From Legionella_C sp048541585 (GTDB lineage: Bacteria > Pseudomonadota > Gammaproteobacteria > Legionellales > Legionellaceae): a DNA stretch of 64,000 nucleotides. The DNA is taken from NCBI RefSeq assembly GCF_048541585.1, contig NZ_CP183303.1:2914001-2978000 (forward strand). The letters run 5' to 3'. Of the stretch, positions 46,862 through 56,101 are shown in pieces. The notes beneath the pieces are model-generated. The model worked only from the letters and a program-made list of their open reading frames with translations, had not been told where the DNA came from and did not search any database. Position 1 is the first letter of the stretch. Every line of letters begins with the position of its first letter. The position numbers were made by a program, and so were the translations under genes.

Positions 46862-48122
46862 TGACTCTCTCGCCACTGGTAATTTTTGCTGGTGGCTTTA
46901 CTAAAATTAATGATAGGCCAGTAAGAACAGCCACTATAAGTAAATAGAAAGCAGAAGCGGTATTAATACCGGTATAGTAAATGAGAGAAAATGAAATAAA
47001 TGGAGTAAAGCCTCCAAACAAAGCAAAACCTAAGTTGTAACTTACCGCAATACCACTAAAGCGAATAGAAGTTGGAAATAATGTGCTTAAGAAACTGGGG
47101 ATTATACCAGCTGACATTCCCATTAAAAGTGAACTTAATCCTAATGCGATAAGGTAGTATTTTGGAAAATAAGCATATATAACAAAAATAGGATAAGCCA
47201 ATAAGATAACTAAGCAACAAAGAATTAAAATCATTTTTTTAAGATTTAATTTATCACTAAGAAAACCAAAAGGAATAGCAAGAAAAGATCCTAGTGCTAC
47301 AGCACCTGTGCGCTCCCAAATGTAGGATGTGGCCGGTAAATTTAATATTTGAGTAAAATAAGAAGGAATAAACAAAAAAAGCGCGGTAATAATTGCAGCA
47401 CATAAAGCTGTGATTAGCATACCACTTAACGTATTTCTGCCTTGTTCTTTTATAACCGTTAAAACTGGAAACTTTTCTAAGTGACTTTCAATGGCCTGAA
47501 ATTGTGCTGATTCCTTTAATTTAAGCCGCAATTTATAACTAAATAGGCCCATAATTCCTCCGATAATAAAAGGCAATCTAAAGCCATAAGTATGTATTTG
47601 GTCATTAGTAAGCGTGCTAACAATAACTGCATGCATAACGGAGCCTATAACGATACCTAAAGTTAGGGCACAAAAAATTATTCCACAGGCAAGTCCTCTT
47701 TGCTCTGGGATGGACTCACTTACATAAGTAATAGCCCCTGGAATTTCACCGCCAATCGATAAGCCTTGTAAAATTCGACAAGCTAATACTAAGATTGGCG
47801 CACTTAGACCTATTTGGTTATAAGAAGGAATACAACCAATTCCTAAAGTTGCGATAGCCATCAATAAAATTGAAAGAACAAACATACTTTTTCGTCCTAG
47901 ACGATCACCAAAATGGCCAAATATAATTCCGCCAAGCGGCCTTACAACATAGCCAATTGCAAAAGTAGCGAACGTAATCATTAAGCTTACTAAGGGATGT
48001 ACCGTCGGAAAGAAAGCTTCACTGAGATAGCTAGCAAATAAGGCGTAAATAATAAAATCATAAAATTCTAAAACGCCACCTAAGCTTGAGACAAATAATA
48101 GTTTTTTTTGATTTCTAGTCAT
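46851..48122 (-). CDS. MFS transporter, metabolite:H+ symporter (MHS) type
   Basis: This 423-residue protein has about 12 membrane segments. L-E-F-Y-D-F-I-I-Y in segment 1, V-R-P-L-G-G-I-I-F-G-H-F-G-D-R-L-G-R-K and R-I-L-Q-G-L-S-I-G-G-E are signatures of the ProP/KgtP/ShiA (MHS) subfamily. These import organic acids or osmolytes with protons. It is thus a different branch from the four Pht-like MFS proteins in the window. Its 3' end overlaps the convergent alcohol dehydrogenase gene by 11 bases. The substrate is unknown. Confidence 0.85.
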   Translation of the reverse strand: MTRNQKKLLFVSSLGGVLEFYDFIIYALFASYLSEAFFPTVHPLVSLMITFATFAIGYVVRPLGGIIFGHFGDRLGRKSMFVLSILLMAIATLGIGCIPSYNQIGLSAPILVLACRILQGLSIGGEIPGAITYVSESIPEQRGLACGIIFCALTLGIVIGSVMHAVIVSTLTNDQIHTYGFRLPFIIGGIMGLFSYKLRLKLKESAQFQAIESHLEKFPVLTVIKEQGRNTLSGMLITALCAAIITALFLFIPSYFTQILNLPATSYIWERTGAVALGSFLAIPFGFLSDKLNLKKMILILCCLVILLAYPIFVIYAYFPKYYLIALGLSSLLMGMSAGIIPSFLSTLFPTSIRFSGIAVSYNLGFALFGGFTPFISFSLIYYTGINTASAFYLLIVAVLTGLSLILVKPPAKITSGERVISC

Positions 48123-48193
48123 AAATCCCTAATGTTTTAAAAGTAAATCCTTAAATTAAAACCAGGATAAATTCCCGCGCTAAATAGCAGTTA

Positions 48194-49315
48194 TTACTCG
48201 CTAGATACGGGTATCCATTGTTTTATCGTATAATCAATAAACTTACTACTCATTGGAATTAAAATTAATAATAAAACAATGAGATAGCGATTTAAGTAAT
48301 ACATAAATCTTTTCGGTTGTGTTTCAACAATTTGTTTACCTTGCAACCAATTAGTTATAGCAAGGCATACTGGCAAATAAATTAGAGCAACAATTTCTGC
48401 AAAGATACGAGCCTCTGCTACCAAACCTACCCCAAGTAACCCTAAGAAATATAAAAAAGTAAGATAACGAATAGGGCGATATTTTAGAGGAATATAATCA
48501 TAAAAACCAAACCACAGCAAAGGTAATCCAGCAAAAGCAAATATAAACATAAGAATACCTTGCTTTGCAAAAAGCCAATACATATTGATTGCGAAATTAG
48601 TTATTGCAGAACCATGATACCACTCAGTATAAGCTCCTGCTAAATTTACTGCTAAAAGGTAAGTTCCCAACCGAGCTAAAATATAAGCAGATAAACTAAG
48701 CAAGAAGGGTAATATTAACTTATAGAAATTCTTTAATGAGCGCAAATATAAAGCTGGAATTAATAGCACTAATAAAATACTACTTTCACGATTTAATGTT
48801 GCAAAGAAAATACATACTGCCAGCCAAAGCCATTTCTCTTTTAAGGTGAGATAAAAACTTAAAATGATAAAAAATAAAGATGGTGTATCATAGGGCCAAA
48901 ATATAGCTGCTTGTCCATCGATGACAAAACGGTAATTAATAATAGTACACAAGGGCAATAGAAGAAAAAAAAGCCAAGTTAATAAAAGCGCTAATTGCTC
49001 ACCAAATTCTAATTGCAGTAATGTTTGTAAAGCAAAAAAAGTAAAAACCACAAAAATAAATTCTAAAATAAAAAAAATTTCATAAGGCTTTAACGTAGTA
49101 GATTTATATAAACATCTAGCTAGAAATGGCACAAGTTGACGTTGGCCGAAAGGTAGCGGTGCTGTAAAATTCAACCAGCTTTCTAAAGGAACTCCATCAT
49201 AGAGGCCGGTTAGTTGTACATGCATATAAGTGTACCCTACTATTAAAATAGCAGTAATAAACCAACATTTATAGTTAAAAATATCTTTATTTAAACTATC
49301 CGTAGTTTCGGTCAT
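48194..49315 (-). CDS. Polytopic membrane protein of unknown function
   Basis: This 373-residue protein has about 9-10 hydrophobic segments. A soluble loop after segment 1 holds L-P-F-G-Q-R-Q-L-V-P-F-L-A-R, and P-Y-D-T-P-S-L-F-F plus A-T-L-N-R-E-S-S follow later. Such charged motifs in external loops of a many-spanning protein recall GT-C type glycosyltransferases or related polymerases, but I do not recognise the family. A 71-base gap separates it from the MHS transporter upstream on its strand. No other glycan gene is nearby. Confidence 0.65.
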   Translation of the reverse strand: MTETTDSLNKDIFNYKCWFITAILIVGYTYMHVQLTGLYDGVPLESWLNFTAPLPFGQRQLVPFLARCLYKSTTLKPYEIFFILEFIFVVFTFFALQTLLQLEFGEQLALLLTWLFFLLLPLCTIINYRFVIDGQAAIFWPYDTPSLFFIILSFYLTLKEKWLWLAVCIFFATLNRESSILLVLLIPALYLRSLKNFYKLILPFLLSLSAYILARLGTYLLAVNLAGAYTEWYHGSAITNFAINMYWLFAKQGILMFIFAFAGLPLLWFGFYDYIPLKYRPIRYLTFLYFLGLLGVGLVAEARIFAEIVALIYLPVCLAITNWLQGKQIVETQPKRFMYYLNRYLIVLLLILIPMSSKFIDYTIKQWIPVSSE

Positions 49316-49450
49316 GACAATCTTAAGTCCCCTTTAATAAGAATATTTTATTATCCGTTTAGGGTATTTATTTTCTTTACTTGGCATAAAGCGTTTGTTA
49401 GTGAATAATGATATTATGCTATTTATCCACCTAATGTTTAGGCAGATAAG

Positions 49451-50410
49451 ATGATTAATTTAGAACGCTATCTTAAAAAAATAAATATCACGGCAAAACC
49501 ACTTAAGAATTTATCATCCACCGAGCAATTTAACTTTCTAAGTGAGATTTATTTTTCCCATCTTAAATGTTTTCCTTATGAGAATTTTGAACTAAGAGCT
49601 ATTGCAAAACAACATCTTCTGCAAAGAAAATCTTTAAATTTTTTTAGCTATGATAAATTACTCCTGGCTAATCAAGGTGGCTATTGCTTTCAATCAGCCC
49701 AACTTTTAGCTGATGCCTTAACTCAACTCGGTTTTACAGTTAGGCCTTGTGCCGCGCGTGTATTAAATGGAGCCCCGGTTAATGATTCCAATGTATTAAA
49801 ATTGCCGGCAACTCATATGTGTTTAGTCGCTACAATTGCGCACGAAGAATTTTTACTTGACCCAGGTCTCGGATCAAGCGCGCCAAGGCAACCTATATTA
49901 ATTAAAGATTCTCAAGAAGTTATTAACCAATACCCTGATCAATTAAAACTATATAAAGAAGAGAATCTATTTATACTTGCTAAAAAAACCGATAAATGGA
50001 CAACTTTAATTCAGAGTGATTTGCAGGCGGCAGATGAAAAACACTTAAAAGCTAATTTACTAGGACTTGAACGCTATCCAGACATTTTACCCATTCGCGA
50101 TGAAAAGACATTAGTAGGGTTAATCACTAATGAGGGCCGTAAGTCCTTATTATGGAATGTCACTACAAACAAATTTGAATTTGCTAAACAATGCGGTGAA
50201 CATTATACCAAAGAAATAATACCAGACTATAAAGAGGCTTATAAAAAACTAGTAGAGGAATTTAACATTTCTTATATTTCAGTAGAAGCGTTACAGAATT
50301 ATTGTACAGATACTCGCCCACTTAAAATGCATCGCCGTTGGGAAATTAATTTACCAGTTGATAAAACAGAGATAGCAAATTTAGAGAAAAACTTAAGTTT
50401 TACAGTATAA
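49451..50410 (+). CDS. Arylamine N-acetyltransferase-like enzyme
   Basis: This 319-residue cytosolic enzyme belongs to the NAT family, which moves acetyl or other acyl groups from CoA to arylamines. The Cys-His-Asp triad is visible: Cys79 in Q-G-G-Y-C-F-Q, His122 in A-T-H-M-C-L-V-A, and Asp137 in F-L-L-D-P-G-L-G. F-P-Y-E-N-F-E near residue 41 is the usual N-terminal signature. It is longer than most bacterial NATs (about 270-280), with an extended C-terminus. Transcribed alone. The start ATG at 49451 has a weak ribosome site. Confidence 0.85.
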   Translation: MINLERYLKKINITAKPLKNLSSTEQFNFLSEIYFSHLKCFPYENFELRAIAKQHLLQRKSLNFFSYDKLLLANQGGYCFQSAQLLADALTQLGFTVRPCAARVLNGAPVNDSNVLKLPATHMCLVATIAHEEFLLDPGLGSSAPRQPILIKDSQEVINQYPDQLKLYKEENLFILAKKTDKWTTLIQSDLQAADEKHLKANLLGLERYPDILPIRDEKTLVGLITNEGRKSLLWNVTTNKFEFAKQCGEHYTKEIIPDYKEAYKKLVEEFNISYISVEALQNYCTDTRPLKMHRRWEINLPVDKTEIANLEKNLSFTV

Positions 50411-50489
50411 ATTGATTAGTAAACCTACTTACCGCTGGCCACATGAACTATACCTAAATTTTAAGCTTTTTTATTTACTTTATATTACA

Positions 50490-51797
50490 TCATGTATGGG
50501 CCTCGGGAGTATTTTCAGGCGCTCTTGTTAAAACCTCAATCAAATCACCGAATGACTCAATCTTCCAATCAATATTTAATTCCTCCTCTAACTCAAAACT
50601 GTAATTGTCATCTTCCAACACATTCCTAAGGGTCGTTAAAAGATTTGCATCTGTTGCTAAGATGTCTTTATCTTCTTGAGAAATAGAACATTGGCTATCT
50701 TTTAATGCTTGAATGAAATTTTTAGCTGCTAATATTTTATCTTTTGCACTATGTCGTGGAAAAAAGGAAGGAGGAGAGCTTCGCTTATCTTCTTCAATAG
50801 AGCGCATAACACAATGCATAACTATATTACTTAAACTTTCTATAGCAGATATTCCTTTATTTTTTGATTGCTTAATAATTTCTGCTAATTCTGTATCTTC
50901 CTTATAAAGAAATGTAGGGTCTTCTTCAGGATGGGTAAGCTCATCTTCTTCCCCATTTTGCAAGCGCTCATTTAAAAGAATGATATAGTCATCTACTTCT
51001 TTAGGCAGTTTCTTAATATTGACTAATATATTTTTAACATACAATGGATCATCAATACCGAGTTTATAGTGCAAATCTCTTAGCGTTACCTCTTCCAATT
51101 GATTCATCACATTGATAAAAGATTGTTTAGAATAATTTTTAGGCATTAAGGCAAATATATTAATAAAATCTATATTCCGAATAGGCATATTATCTTGAGC
51201 TGCTTTAGCATAAACAATCATTAGTGGTAGCATGTACTTAGCAAAAGCAGAAAAATCTATATTATCTATATTTTCAAATTTCTTATTTGCTTTTTCAATA
51301 ATGCCTAAATAAAATTCTAATTCTAAATCTAGCATTTCTTCTTTTTCTTCTGGTGCATTCTTCTTGGCTTTCTTCGCTCTGTTCTGGTCTAATTCTATTT
51401 CTTCTCGTACATTCTTCTTGGCTCTTTGCGCCTTATTATCCTCTAATTCTGCTTCTTTTTTTTCTTCTGGTAGATTCTCCTTGGCTTTTTGTGCTTTGAT
51501 CTCGTCTAGTTCTACTTCTTTTTTTTCTTCTGGTGCATCTTTTGGTTCATCTCGCTCTCCATCTTGCACTTTCTTTCTTGATAGTGCTTCTACTTTTTCT
51601 TGTGCTACTAGTCTTTGTATTCCCGTATGTAGCTCTTGCCTAGCTTTTTCTTCTCTCTGCCTCACTTTTTCATTTTTAGCAGTAACAACTTTAGTAAAAA
51701 AATCAAAACTGCTACTTAAAAATTTTTCTGCTGCTGGCCTATGTTGAGGATTGACTTTATCAAGAACGGATTGTAGGGCCTCTATATACCATTTCAT
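50490..51797 (-). CDS. Coiled-coil, charged-repeat hypothetical protein, candidate effector
   Basis: This is a 435-residue soluble protein of unknown family. Residues about 40-80 and 90-153 are highly charged and helical. The second stretch consists of imperfect 21-residue repeats of the kind E-E-K-K-E-V-E-L-D-E-I, then K-A-Q-K-A-K-E-N-L-P. The C-terminal ~270 residues are a helical, acidic domain, ending with a Glu-rich tail (L-E-E-E-L-N). No signal peptide or membrane segment. TATACT lies a short way upstream on the minus strand. Its size, coiled coil and acidic end are typical of Dot/Icm effectors, but that is inference. Confidence 0.65.
   Translation of the reverse strand: MKWYIEALQSVLDKVNPQHRPAAEKFLSSSFDFFTKVVTAKNEKVRQREEKARQELHTGIQRLVAQEKVEALSRKKVQDGERDEPKDAPEEKKEVELDEIKAQKAKENLPEEKKEAELEDNKAQRAKKNVREEIELDQNRAKKAKKNAPEEKEEMLDLELEFYLGIIEKANKKFENIDNIDFSAFAKYMLPLMIVYAKAAQDNMPIRNIDFINIFALMPKNYSKQSFINVMNQLEEVTLRDLHYKLGIDDPLYVKNILVNIKKLPKEVDDYIILLNERLQNGEEDELTHPEEDPTFLYKEDTELAEIIKQSKNKGISAIESLSNIVMHCVMRSIEEDKRSSPPSFFPRHSAKDKILAAKNFIQALKDSQCSISQEDKDILATDANLLTTLRNVLEDDNYSFELEEELNIDWKIESFGDLIEVLTRAPENTPEAHT
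51339..51530. repeat. Imperfect ~63-base tandem repeat inside the coiled-coil gene
   Basis: Three in-frame units encode variants of E-E-K-K-E-x-E-L-D/E plus x-x-K-A-Q-K/R-A-K. The last unit is shorter. Repeats of this type can change copy number by slippage. Confidence 0.6.
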
Positions 51798-51980
51798 ACA
51801 GATTAACTCTATTTAATAAAATATATTGTTTATTCTAGTATAAAAATTAAACCTTCTGCATCTCTAAACCCCATAGATAACCTCTGAAATCTACTAAATT
51901 AATAATTGCAACTATTTTATTGGATTTAGCTATAATCAACTATAACACTATCAATACTACCAAAAGCCGGGGATTTTCTT

Positions 51981-53663
51981 ATGACTACTGTAGGAACCTA
52001 TCTCGCCCAACGTCTTCAAGACCTAGGAATTAAAGACTATTTTGCAATTCCTGGAGACTACAATTTAGGGTTATTAGATGAGCTTTTAAAAAATACCTCA
52101 CTAAACATGATCAATTGCTGTAATGAGCTTAATGCGGGCTACGCTGCAGATGGTTACGCTCGAGTAACAGGCGTAGCTGCACTAGTTTTAACCTATAGTG
52201 TAGGTGGGTTAAGCGCAGTCAATGCTGTTGCTGGAGCTTATGCCGAAAATTTGCCGATTATAGTTATCTCCGGAGGTCCTAATACTAACTCGGTTCAGGA
52301 TGCTGAGATTTTACATCATACGTTAGCAACTGAAAATTACAGTTATGTCCGAGAAATATTTGCAAAAATCACAGCGCATAGTATTTTTATTCATAAGCCT
52401 AGCGATGCGCCCATGCAAATAGATACGGCAATTGCCATCGCTTTGGAGCAAAGAAAACCTGTTTATATTGAAATTGCTTGTAATATCTCAAACTTAGCTG
52501 TTTCACCACCAACAAAACGAGCCCTTAATGTTAAACGGTTAAGTGATACCTCTTCTTTAGAAGCAGCTATTGCACATGCGGTTGAGAAATTAAATGCAGC
52601 AGTTAAACCCGTACTTATAGCAGGTAGCAAATCCCGTTGTTGTGAAGCCACTGCAATGATTGAATCATTAAGTCAAGCTTGCGGTTATGCTCTAGCTGCA
52701 ATGCCAGATGCAAAAGGATTTGTTTCAGAACAACACCCTAATTACATTGGCATTTATTGGGGTCCAGTGAGCTCACCTGGTTGCAGTGAAATTGTTGAAT
52801 CTAGTGACTTGTATTTCTTTGTAGGGCCTAATTTTAATGATTATACTACCGTTGGGCACGTATGTAATATACAACCCAAAAAGCTAATTATGATTGCTGA
52901 CGGAAGCGTGTCTATTGCGGGCACGGTGTATACAGAAGTATATATGAATGAATTTTTGCGCGGTTTACAAGATAAATTAAAATACAATGATACCTCTTTA
53001 AAAGCCTATAAACGCATTGAAGGTTCGGCGCCTTTGTATACGGAGCCAGATGATTTGAATTCACCCTTAACTACCCGCTTCCTCTTTGGCCAAATTCAAA
53101 AACTGTTAAGTAGTGATTATGCTGTTTTAGCCGAAACAGGAGATTCCTGGTTTAACGGTATGCGTCTTAATTTACCCGAGGATTGCCAATTCGAAATACA
53201 AATGCAATATGGCTCAATAGGATGGTCCGTGGGAGCTTTATTGGGAATGCAGGCCGCACTACATAATAAAAAACGGGTAATTGCGCTTATAGGTGATGGG
53301 TCTTTTCAAATGAGTGCCCAGGAAATATCAACACTTGTGCGTTATGGTTATAAACCTATTATATTTTTGATGAACAATGCTTCCTACACCATTGAAGTGC
53401 AAATTCATGATGGTCTATATAATGTTATTAATAATTGGCATTACGCAACTTTAATTGATGTTTTTAATGGAGATAACGGCAAAGCACGTGCCTTCAGAGC
53501 ACATACTCATCAAGAGTTGTTAGATGTCATAAAAGAAGCAAAACAAGCCGATACGCTATGTTTTATTGAAGTATTTTTAGACAAAGACGACTGTAATAAA
53601 AATTTATTAGAATGGGGAGCGAGAGTTGCTGCTTATAATAATCGTCCACCGCGAGCAGATTAA
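51981..53663 (+). CDS. pdc: Pyruvate decarboxylase (ThDP-dependent, Zymomonas-like)
   Basis: This 560-residue enzyme would convert pyruvate to acetaldehyde plus CO2. It resembles Zymomonas PDC (568 residues) along its whole length: V-G-T-Y-L-A-Q-R-L, A-I-P-G-D-Y-N-L, C-C-N-E-L-N-A-G-Y (ThDP-activating Glu), L-H-H-T-L (the two catalytic His), A-E-T-G-D-S-W-F-N, and the ThDP/Mg motif G-D-G-S-F-Q through to N-N, followed by Y-T-I-E-V. Indolepyruvate decarboxylases are cousins, but the H-D-G-x-Y-N-x-I-x-N-W stretch favours PDC. PDC is uncommon in bacteria. The Shine-Dalgarno-like GGGG lies 9 bases upstream. Confidence 0.87.
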   Translation: MTTVGTYLAQRLQDLGIKDYFAIPGDYNLGLLDELLKNTSLNMINCCNELNAGYAADGYARVTGVAALVLTYSVGGLSAVNAVAGAYAENLPIIVISGGPNTNSVQDAEILHHTLATENYSYVREIFAKITAHSIFIHKPSDAPMQIDTAIAIALEQRKPVYIEIACNISNLAVSPPTKRALNVKRLSDTSSLEAAIAHAVEKLNAAVKPVLIAGSKSRCCEATAMIESLSQACGYALAAMPDAKGFVSEQHPNYIGIYWGPVSSPGCSEIVESSDLYFFVGPNFNDYTTVGHVCNIQPKKLIMIADGSVSIAGTVYTEVYMNEFLRGLQDKLKYNDTSLKAYKRIEGSAPLYTEPDDLNSPLTTRFLFGQIQKLLSSDYAVLAETGDSWFNGMRLNLPEDCQFEIQMQYGSIGWSVGALLGMQAALHNKKRVIALIGDGSFQMSAQEISTLVRYGYKPIIFLMNNASYTIEVQIHDGLYNVINNWHYATLIDVFNGDNGKARAFRAHTHQELLDVIKEAKQADTLCFIEVFLDKDDCNKNLLEWGARVAAYNNRPPRAD

Positions 53664-53689
53664 TAGCGCAGGTCAAAGCTAGGCTAATC

Positions 53690-53770
53690 ATGGCTCGTTA
53701 TGAACAAGGCTTAGAAGTTTTACGTAAACGGTGGGGTAAAGACGCTACAGATGAATATATAAAAAATTAG
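53690..53770 (+). pseudogene. Short gene remnant after pdc
   Basis: A 26-codon frame (M-A-R-Y-E-Q-G-L-E-V-L-R-K-R-W-G, then K-D-A-T-D-E-Y-I-K-N) starts 26 bases past pdc. It resembles the N-terminus of a carboxymuconolactone-decarboxylase-type protein and then stops. It is probably the left end of a lost gene, cut by the repeat that follows. Confidence 0.3.
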
Positions 53771-53796
53771 TGAAGTAGAGCCCTTCTTTGCCAAAA

Positions 53797-53940
53797 CCAA
53801 TAGACCTCTTGCATAACGTATTTATTTTGCGTGAGTGTAAGGTGCAAGGGTTTTAAGCAGCGGAGTTTACATGGCGTAAATGAGCACCGGCGAAACCCTT
53901 TGCAGTACAGCAATCATTTTAATGTGGAGTTATTGTTAAT
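53797..53940. repeat. Palindromic, dispersed-repeat-like element
   Basis: GCAAGGGTTT (53844-53853) pairs imperfectly with AAACCCTTTGC (53893-53903). Inside is a smaller TTTAC/GTAAA hairpin. The element starts around TAGACCTCTTGCATAA and is GC-richer than its surroundings. I recall similar palindromes scattered in Legionella genomes. It lies between the pdc remnant and the queF end. Confidence 0.5.
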
Positions 53941-53959
53941 AATAATTAATTCTAATTAG

Positions 53960-55213
53960 TTATTGCCGAATAAGTCTTTTATTTTTTTGCTCAATTGATG
54001 GTTTTTCTGTTGACCGATAAGGATTAATATCTAGACCACCCCGTCGTGTGTAACGGCCGTAAACAGTCAACTTTTCGGGTTTACAGTAGGTCATAATATC
54101 AACGAAAATTCGTTCAATACATTGCTCATGAAATTCATTATGATTTCTAAAAGAAACTAAATATCTTAATAAGCCTTCACGATTAATTTTTTTACCCGTA
54201 TAGGCAATTTGTACACTACCCCAATCAGGTTGATTGGTAACTAAACAATTGGATTTTAATAAATTAGAATAAAGAGTCTCCTCTACTATTCCTTCTTCTT
54301 CAACTATTGATAAAAAAGAAGGCTTAACTTGATAAACAGAGCATTCAATATCAAGGTTATCCAAGGACTCTCCCCCAAATGTTTCAATAACTTGAAACTG
54401 TCTTGCCTCCTCTAAAGAATAGATATTAACTAAAACATCTGCACCAACCTGTGCCGCTAGATCTTTTTTTACTATATTTTCTAAGGCTGTTTTTGTTTCA
54501 ATTTTGGTATTATTAAACGAATTAAAGTAAAGTTTTAATGATTTAGATTCAATCAATTTTGGTGAGTGACAATCATAAATAATTGCAGCTATGCCAACCA
54601 TAGGCTTGCCTTTGGCATTAAGCCAAGAAACTTCATAATGGTTCCAACAGTCAAAACCAAAAAAAGGTAGACGGTTAGGATCAAGGCCAATTTCTTGCCT
54701 TTTGCCAGCTCTTGGAATGGGATAAAGTCTATCAGGATTGTAAGTTAGATCATAATCTGACTTTTTACCTAGCTCCGATTCTGTGCTAATCGCTTGGTAT
54801 TGTTTAAGAACTTCATCACTCATTTTTAACTCCAATATTTCAATAATTTTTGCGGTACTTTGCCAGTTTATAGACCTTTTCATTTCTACTTGACTGGCAA
54901 TATAGGTTAGTAATGATGCAGCTTCCTTAAGTTTAGCGGCTTTTTCTCCTAATTCTTGGGCTTGCATTTTAAGAGAACCCGTTAAATCAAACTTTGGATT
55001 ATCGATAAATTTTTTTATCTCAGTTAAAGAAAATCCTAAGTATTTTAAGGTAATAATTTGCTGTAAAATTAACAGATTATTTTCAGAATAAAGGCGATAG
55101 CCTGAAGCAGACCGTTTTGCAGGCTGCAATAAGCCAATTTCATCATAGTATTGTAGGGTGCGTATACTTAGGGATGTCATTTGGCTAATGTCTTTAATCT
55201 GATAATATTTCAT
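53960..55213 (-). CDS. queF: MerR-type regulator fused in frame to NADPH-dependent 7-cyano-7-deazaguanine reductase (QueF)
   Basis: This is one 417-residue frame. Residues 1-70 are a MerR winged helix (Y-Y-Q-I-K-D-I-S, I-R-T-L-Q-Y-Y-D-E-I-G-L-L, S-G-Y-R-L-Y), followed by the dimer coiled coil up to about 130. Residues 131-417 are a full QueF of the long (E. coli-like) type, which reduces preQ0 to preQ1 in queuosine synthesis. It has N-R-L-P-F-F-G-F-D, I-E-S-K-S-L-K-L-Y-F-N-S-F-N, L-L-K-S-N-C-L-V-T-N-Q-P-D-W-G-S (catalytic Cys, residue 323 here) and H-E-Q-C-I-E-R-I-F. GGAG lies six bases before Met131 (ATG at 54823), so QueF may also be made alone (287 residues). AAGGGGG precedes the MerR ATG at 55213. 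Either a real fusion or a lost stop between two genes. Confidence 0.85.
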   Translation of the reverse strand: MKYYQIKDISQMTSLSIRTLQYYDEIGLLQPAKRSASGYRLYSENNLLILQQIITLKYLGFSLTEIKKFIDNPKFDLTGSLKMQAQELGEKAAKLKEAASLLTYIASQVEMKRSINWQSTAKIIEILELKMSDEVLKQYQAISTESELGKKSDYDLTYNPDRLYPIPRAGKRQEIGLDPNRLPFFGFDCWNHYEVSWLNAKGKPMVGIAAIIYDCHSPKLIESKSLKLYFNSFNNTKIETKTALENIVKKDLAAQVGADVLVNIYSLEEARQFQVIETFGGESLDNLDIECSVYQVKPSFLSIVEEEGIVEETLYSNLLKSNCLVTNQPDWGSVQIAYTGKKINREGLLRYLVSFRNHNEFHEQCIERIFVDIMTYCKPEKLTVYGRYTRRGGLDINPYRSTEKPSIEQKNKRLIRQ

Positions 55214-55362
55214 ATAATCACCCCCTTAATGCAAATTTTAAACTATCACGCCACGTGAGAGTCAATAGTTTTAAAAAAATACACCTAGCCATTATCCTAT
55301 GTTAGGATGCAACCTGATAATGAGCTGTTTTTTGAAAAGACCAATTATTGAGGTAACTTAAG

Positions 55363-56028
55363 ATGATAGAGGCAATTATTTTTGATTTTGATGGCGTTGT
55401 CCTTGATAGTGAGCCACTTCATTATGAAGCTTGTTGCCAAGTATTAAAACCTCTTAATTTAACTTTAAGTTATAAAGAATATCAAGAGCAATACCTTGGC
55501 CTTGCAGATAAAGAGATGTTTCCAAAATTAATGCAGCGTATGAATTATCCAATATCTAAAGATGAAATTAAACTGCTAGCTCATAAGAAGTCTAAAGTTT
55601 ATATTGATATTATTACTCAAGCACAAACTCTACCAGTAATAGAGGGCTTTCAAAATTTTTTAATGAGTATAGCAACCAAAGTTAAGAAATTAGCTATTTG
55701 TAGTGGCTCTACTAGAAATGAAATAGAATCAGCTTTAACTAAAATAGCCGAAGGTAAATTAAGTACTTATTTCGATACAATTGTTACTACAGAAAACGTT
55801 AGTCAAGGGAAACCTTCCCCTGAAGGTTATCTATTAACAGCAGAACGAATTAATATTAAACCGGAACACTGCCTAGTTATTGAGGACACCCCTCATGGTA
55901 TTCAAGCCGCTAAAGAAGCTGGAATGCGCGTTATCGGTTTACTTACCAGTTATAAACATACTAAACTTCTAAAAGCTGATAAAACCATTAGCAATTTTAA
56001 ACAATTATTATTAGAAGATGTTCTGTAG
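55363..56028 (+). CDS. HAD-superfamily phosphatase/phosphomutase (beta-PGM-like)
   Basis: This 221-residue cytosolic enzyme shows the HAD motifs F-D-F-D-G-V-V-L-D-S-E-P (nucleophile Asp8 and acid/base Asp10), I-C-S-G-S-T-R-N-E (motif II Ser), G-K-P-S-P-E-G-Y (motif III Lys) and V-I-E-D-T-P-H-G-I-Q-A-A (motif IV). A helical cap domain follows the first motif. The D-S-E-P form is shared by beta-phosphoglucomutase and sugar-phosphate phosphatases (YniC, YcjU types). GAGGT precedes the ATG. It diverges from merR-queF with 149 bases between. Its substrate is unknown; a sugar phosphate is likely. Confidence 0.85.
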   Translation: MIEAIIFDFDGVVLDSEPLHYEACCQVLKPLNLTLSYKEYQEQYLGLADKEMFPKLMQRMNYPISKDEIKLLAHKKSKVYIDIITQAQTLPVIEGFQNFLMSIATKVKKLAICSGSTRNEIESALTKIAEGKLSTYFDTIVTTENVSQGKPSPEGYLLTAERINIKPEHCLVIEDTPHGIQAAKEAGMRVIGLLTSYKHTKLLKADKTISNFKQLLLEDVL

Positions 56029-56101
56029 CATATTTTATGAAAGCTACTCGTATATAACTAGATTGCTACATCACGCAATCTAGTTATAACTAATGTAGTT
56101 T

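Noticed and set aside
51364..51747. 127-codon Ser/Phe-rich plus-strand frame
   Set aside because: It is antisense to the Lys/Glu-rich repeats of the coiled-coil gene; the composition is just the complement of that.
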